Positions 63,893 to 64,000 of a stretch of 64,000 nucleotides of DNA are shown here, one piece after another. Position numbers and translations under genes: made by a program. Numbering within the stretch: position 1 is the stretch's first letter; every line of letters starts with the position of its first letter. Below the pieces are notes generated by a model, which was given only the letters and a program-made list of their open reading frames with translations, was not told the origin of the DNA and made no database searches. The DNA is from Oscillatoria sp. CS-180. GTDB taxonomy: Bacteria > Cyanobacteriota > Cyanobacteriia > Phormidesmidales > Phormidesmidaceae. Where the stretch lies: assembly GCF_028330965.1 (NCBI RefSeq), contig NZ_JAQMUB010000083.1, positions 1-64,000 on the forward strand. The letters are read 5' to 3'.

Positions 63893-64000
63893 ATGACTCG
63901 CCGCTGGTTTAGCTTACTCCTTGTTCTTTTCACTTACTTTAGTAGCGCAACTCCTGCGATCTCTGCGCCGCATAGCCCGACTGCTACTGCTGTCTTTGCT
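63893..64000 (+). CDS. Start of an exported protein, cut by the window end
   Basis: The first 36 codons from the ATG at 63893 (MTRRWFSLLLVLFTYFSSAT) look like a signal peptide: two arginines, a hydrophobic core and a likely cleavage after AISA. The remainder is missing, so the product cannot be named. There is a 75-bp divergent gap from the flavoprotein start. Confidence 0.6.
   Translation, partial: MTRRWFSLLLVLFTYFSSATPAISAPHSPTATAVFA

Overview
This window comes from a cyanobacterium. The evidence is a light-independent protochlorophyllide reductase subunit (chlB), the photosystem I assembly factor ycf3, the phycobiliprotein lyase cpcT, ycf34, a three-S1-domain ribosomal protein S1, and very frequent HIP1-type octamers (GCGATCGC and near matches) in genes on both strands. 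I cannot name the genus from the sequence alone.

Layout. 0-9.7 kb: chlB; a DMT/EamA exporter; a degenerate HAD protein coupled to a TauD-type dioxygenase; then mysB-mysC-mysD, the late genes of mycosporine-like amino acid (MAA, UV sunscreen) biosynthesis, with no mysA in the window; and a convergent AT-rich sulfotransferase gene. 10-17 kb: housekeeping genes argB, aroK, a LapA-like membrane protein, miaB, a Uma2-type nuclease and uvrB. 17.8-23.6 kb: a FecR-domain protein with a CHASE2 adenylate cyclase, then a minus-strand group of an SAM hydrolase-type gene, uppS and a ferritin-like di-iron protein. 23.9-28.5 kb: a defence-like zone with a VMAP-HTH/NB-ARC/TPR STAND protein, a small conserved protein, and a 13-repeat CRISPR array with no cas genes, probably transcribed leftward from a leader at about 28.25-28.47 kb. 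28.6-37 kb: gatC, ycf3, an ACP-like protein without the carrier serine, a beta-helix/SLH protein without signal peptide, a solute-binding-type protein without signal peptide, a WD40 Ser/Thr kinase, an Rpn nuclease and ycf34. 37-44 kb: a CCA-adding-type enzyme, a MntA/HepT (MNT/HEPN) toxin-antitoxin pair, tlyA, cpcT, two ABC-2 permeases and rpsA with a structured leader and a strong terminator. 44-64 kb: a secreted carboxypeptidase-regulatory-like protein, a cysteine desulfurase, a DUF1995 protein, a glycosyltransferase, an operon of FeS-type photolyase with a HAS-barrel protein and an FAD oxidoreductase, a second Uma2 gene, a DUF928 protein, a radical SAM/SPASM protein, an HtrA/Deg protease, a fused 5-oxoprolinase, a K+ channel whose start codon lies in a hairpin loop, a DUF4231 protein, an HI0933-type flavoprotein, and the first codons of an exported protein.

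The spaces between genes carry several dispersed repeat families. There are eight full or partial copies of a roughly 105-bp MITE-like element with imperfect terminal inverted repeats, two copies of a roughly 95-bp repeat, copies of a GGAATTCAAAAT-type repeat, and GGTGGGCA/TGCCCACC palindromes. The best candidate for an undescribed system is the mysA-less MAA locus with its degenerate HAD-dioxygenase pair. The repeat families and the two extracytoplasmic-type proteins with fixed, signal-less N termini come next. No rRNA or tRNA gene was recognised.
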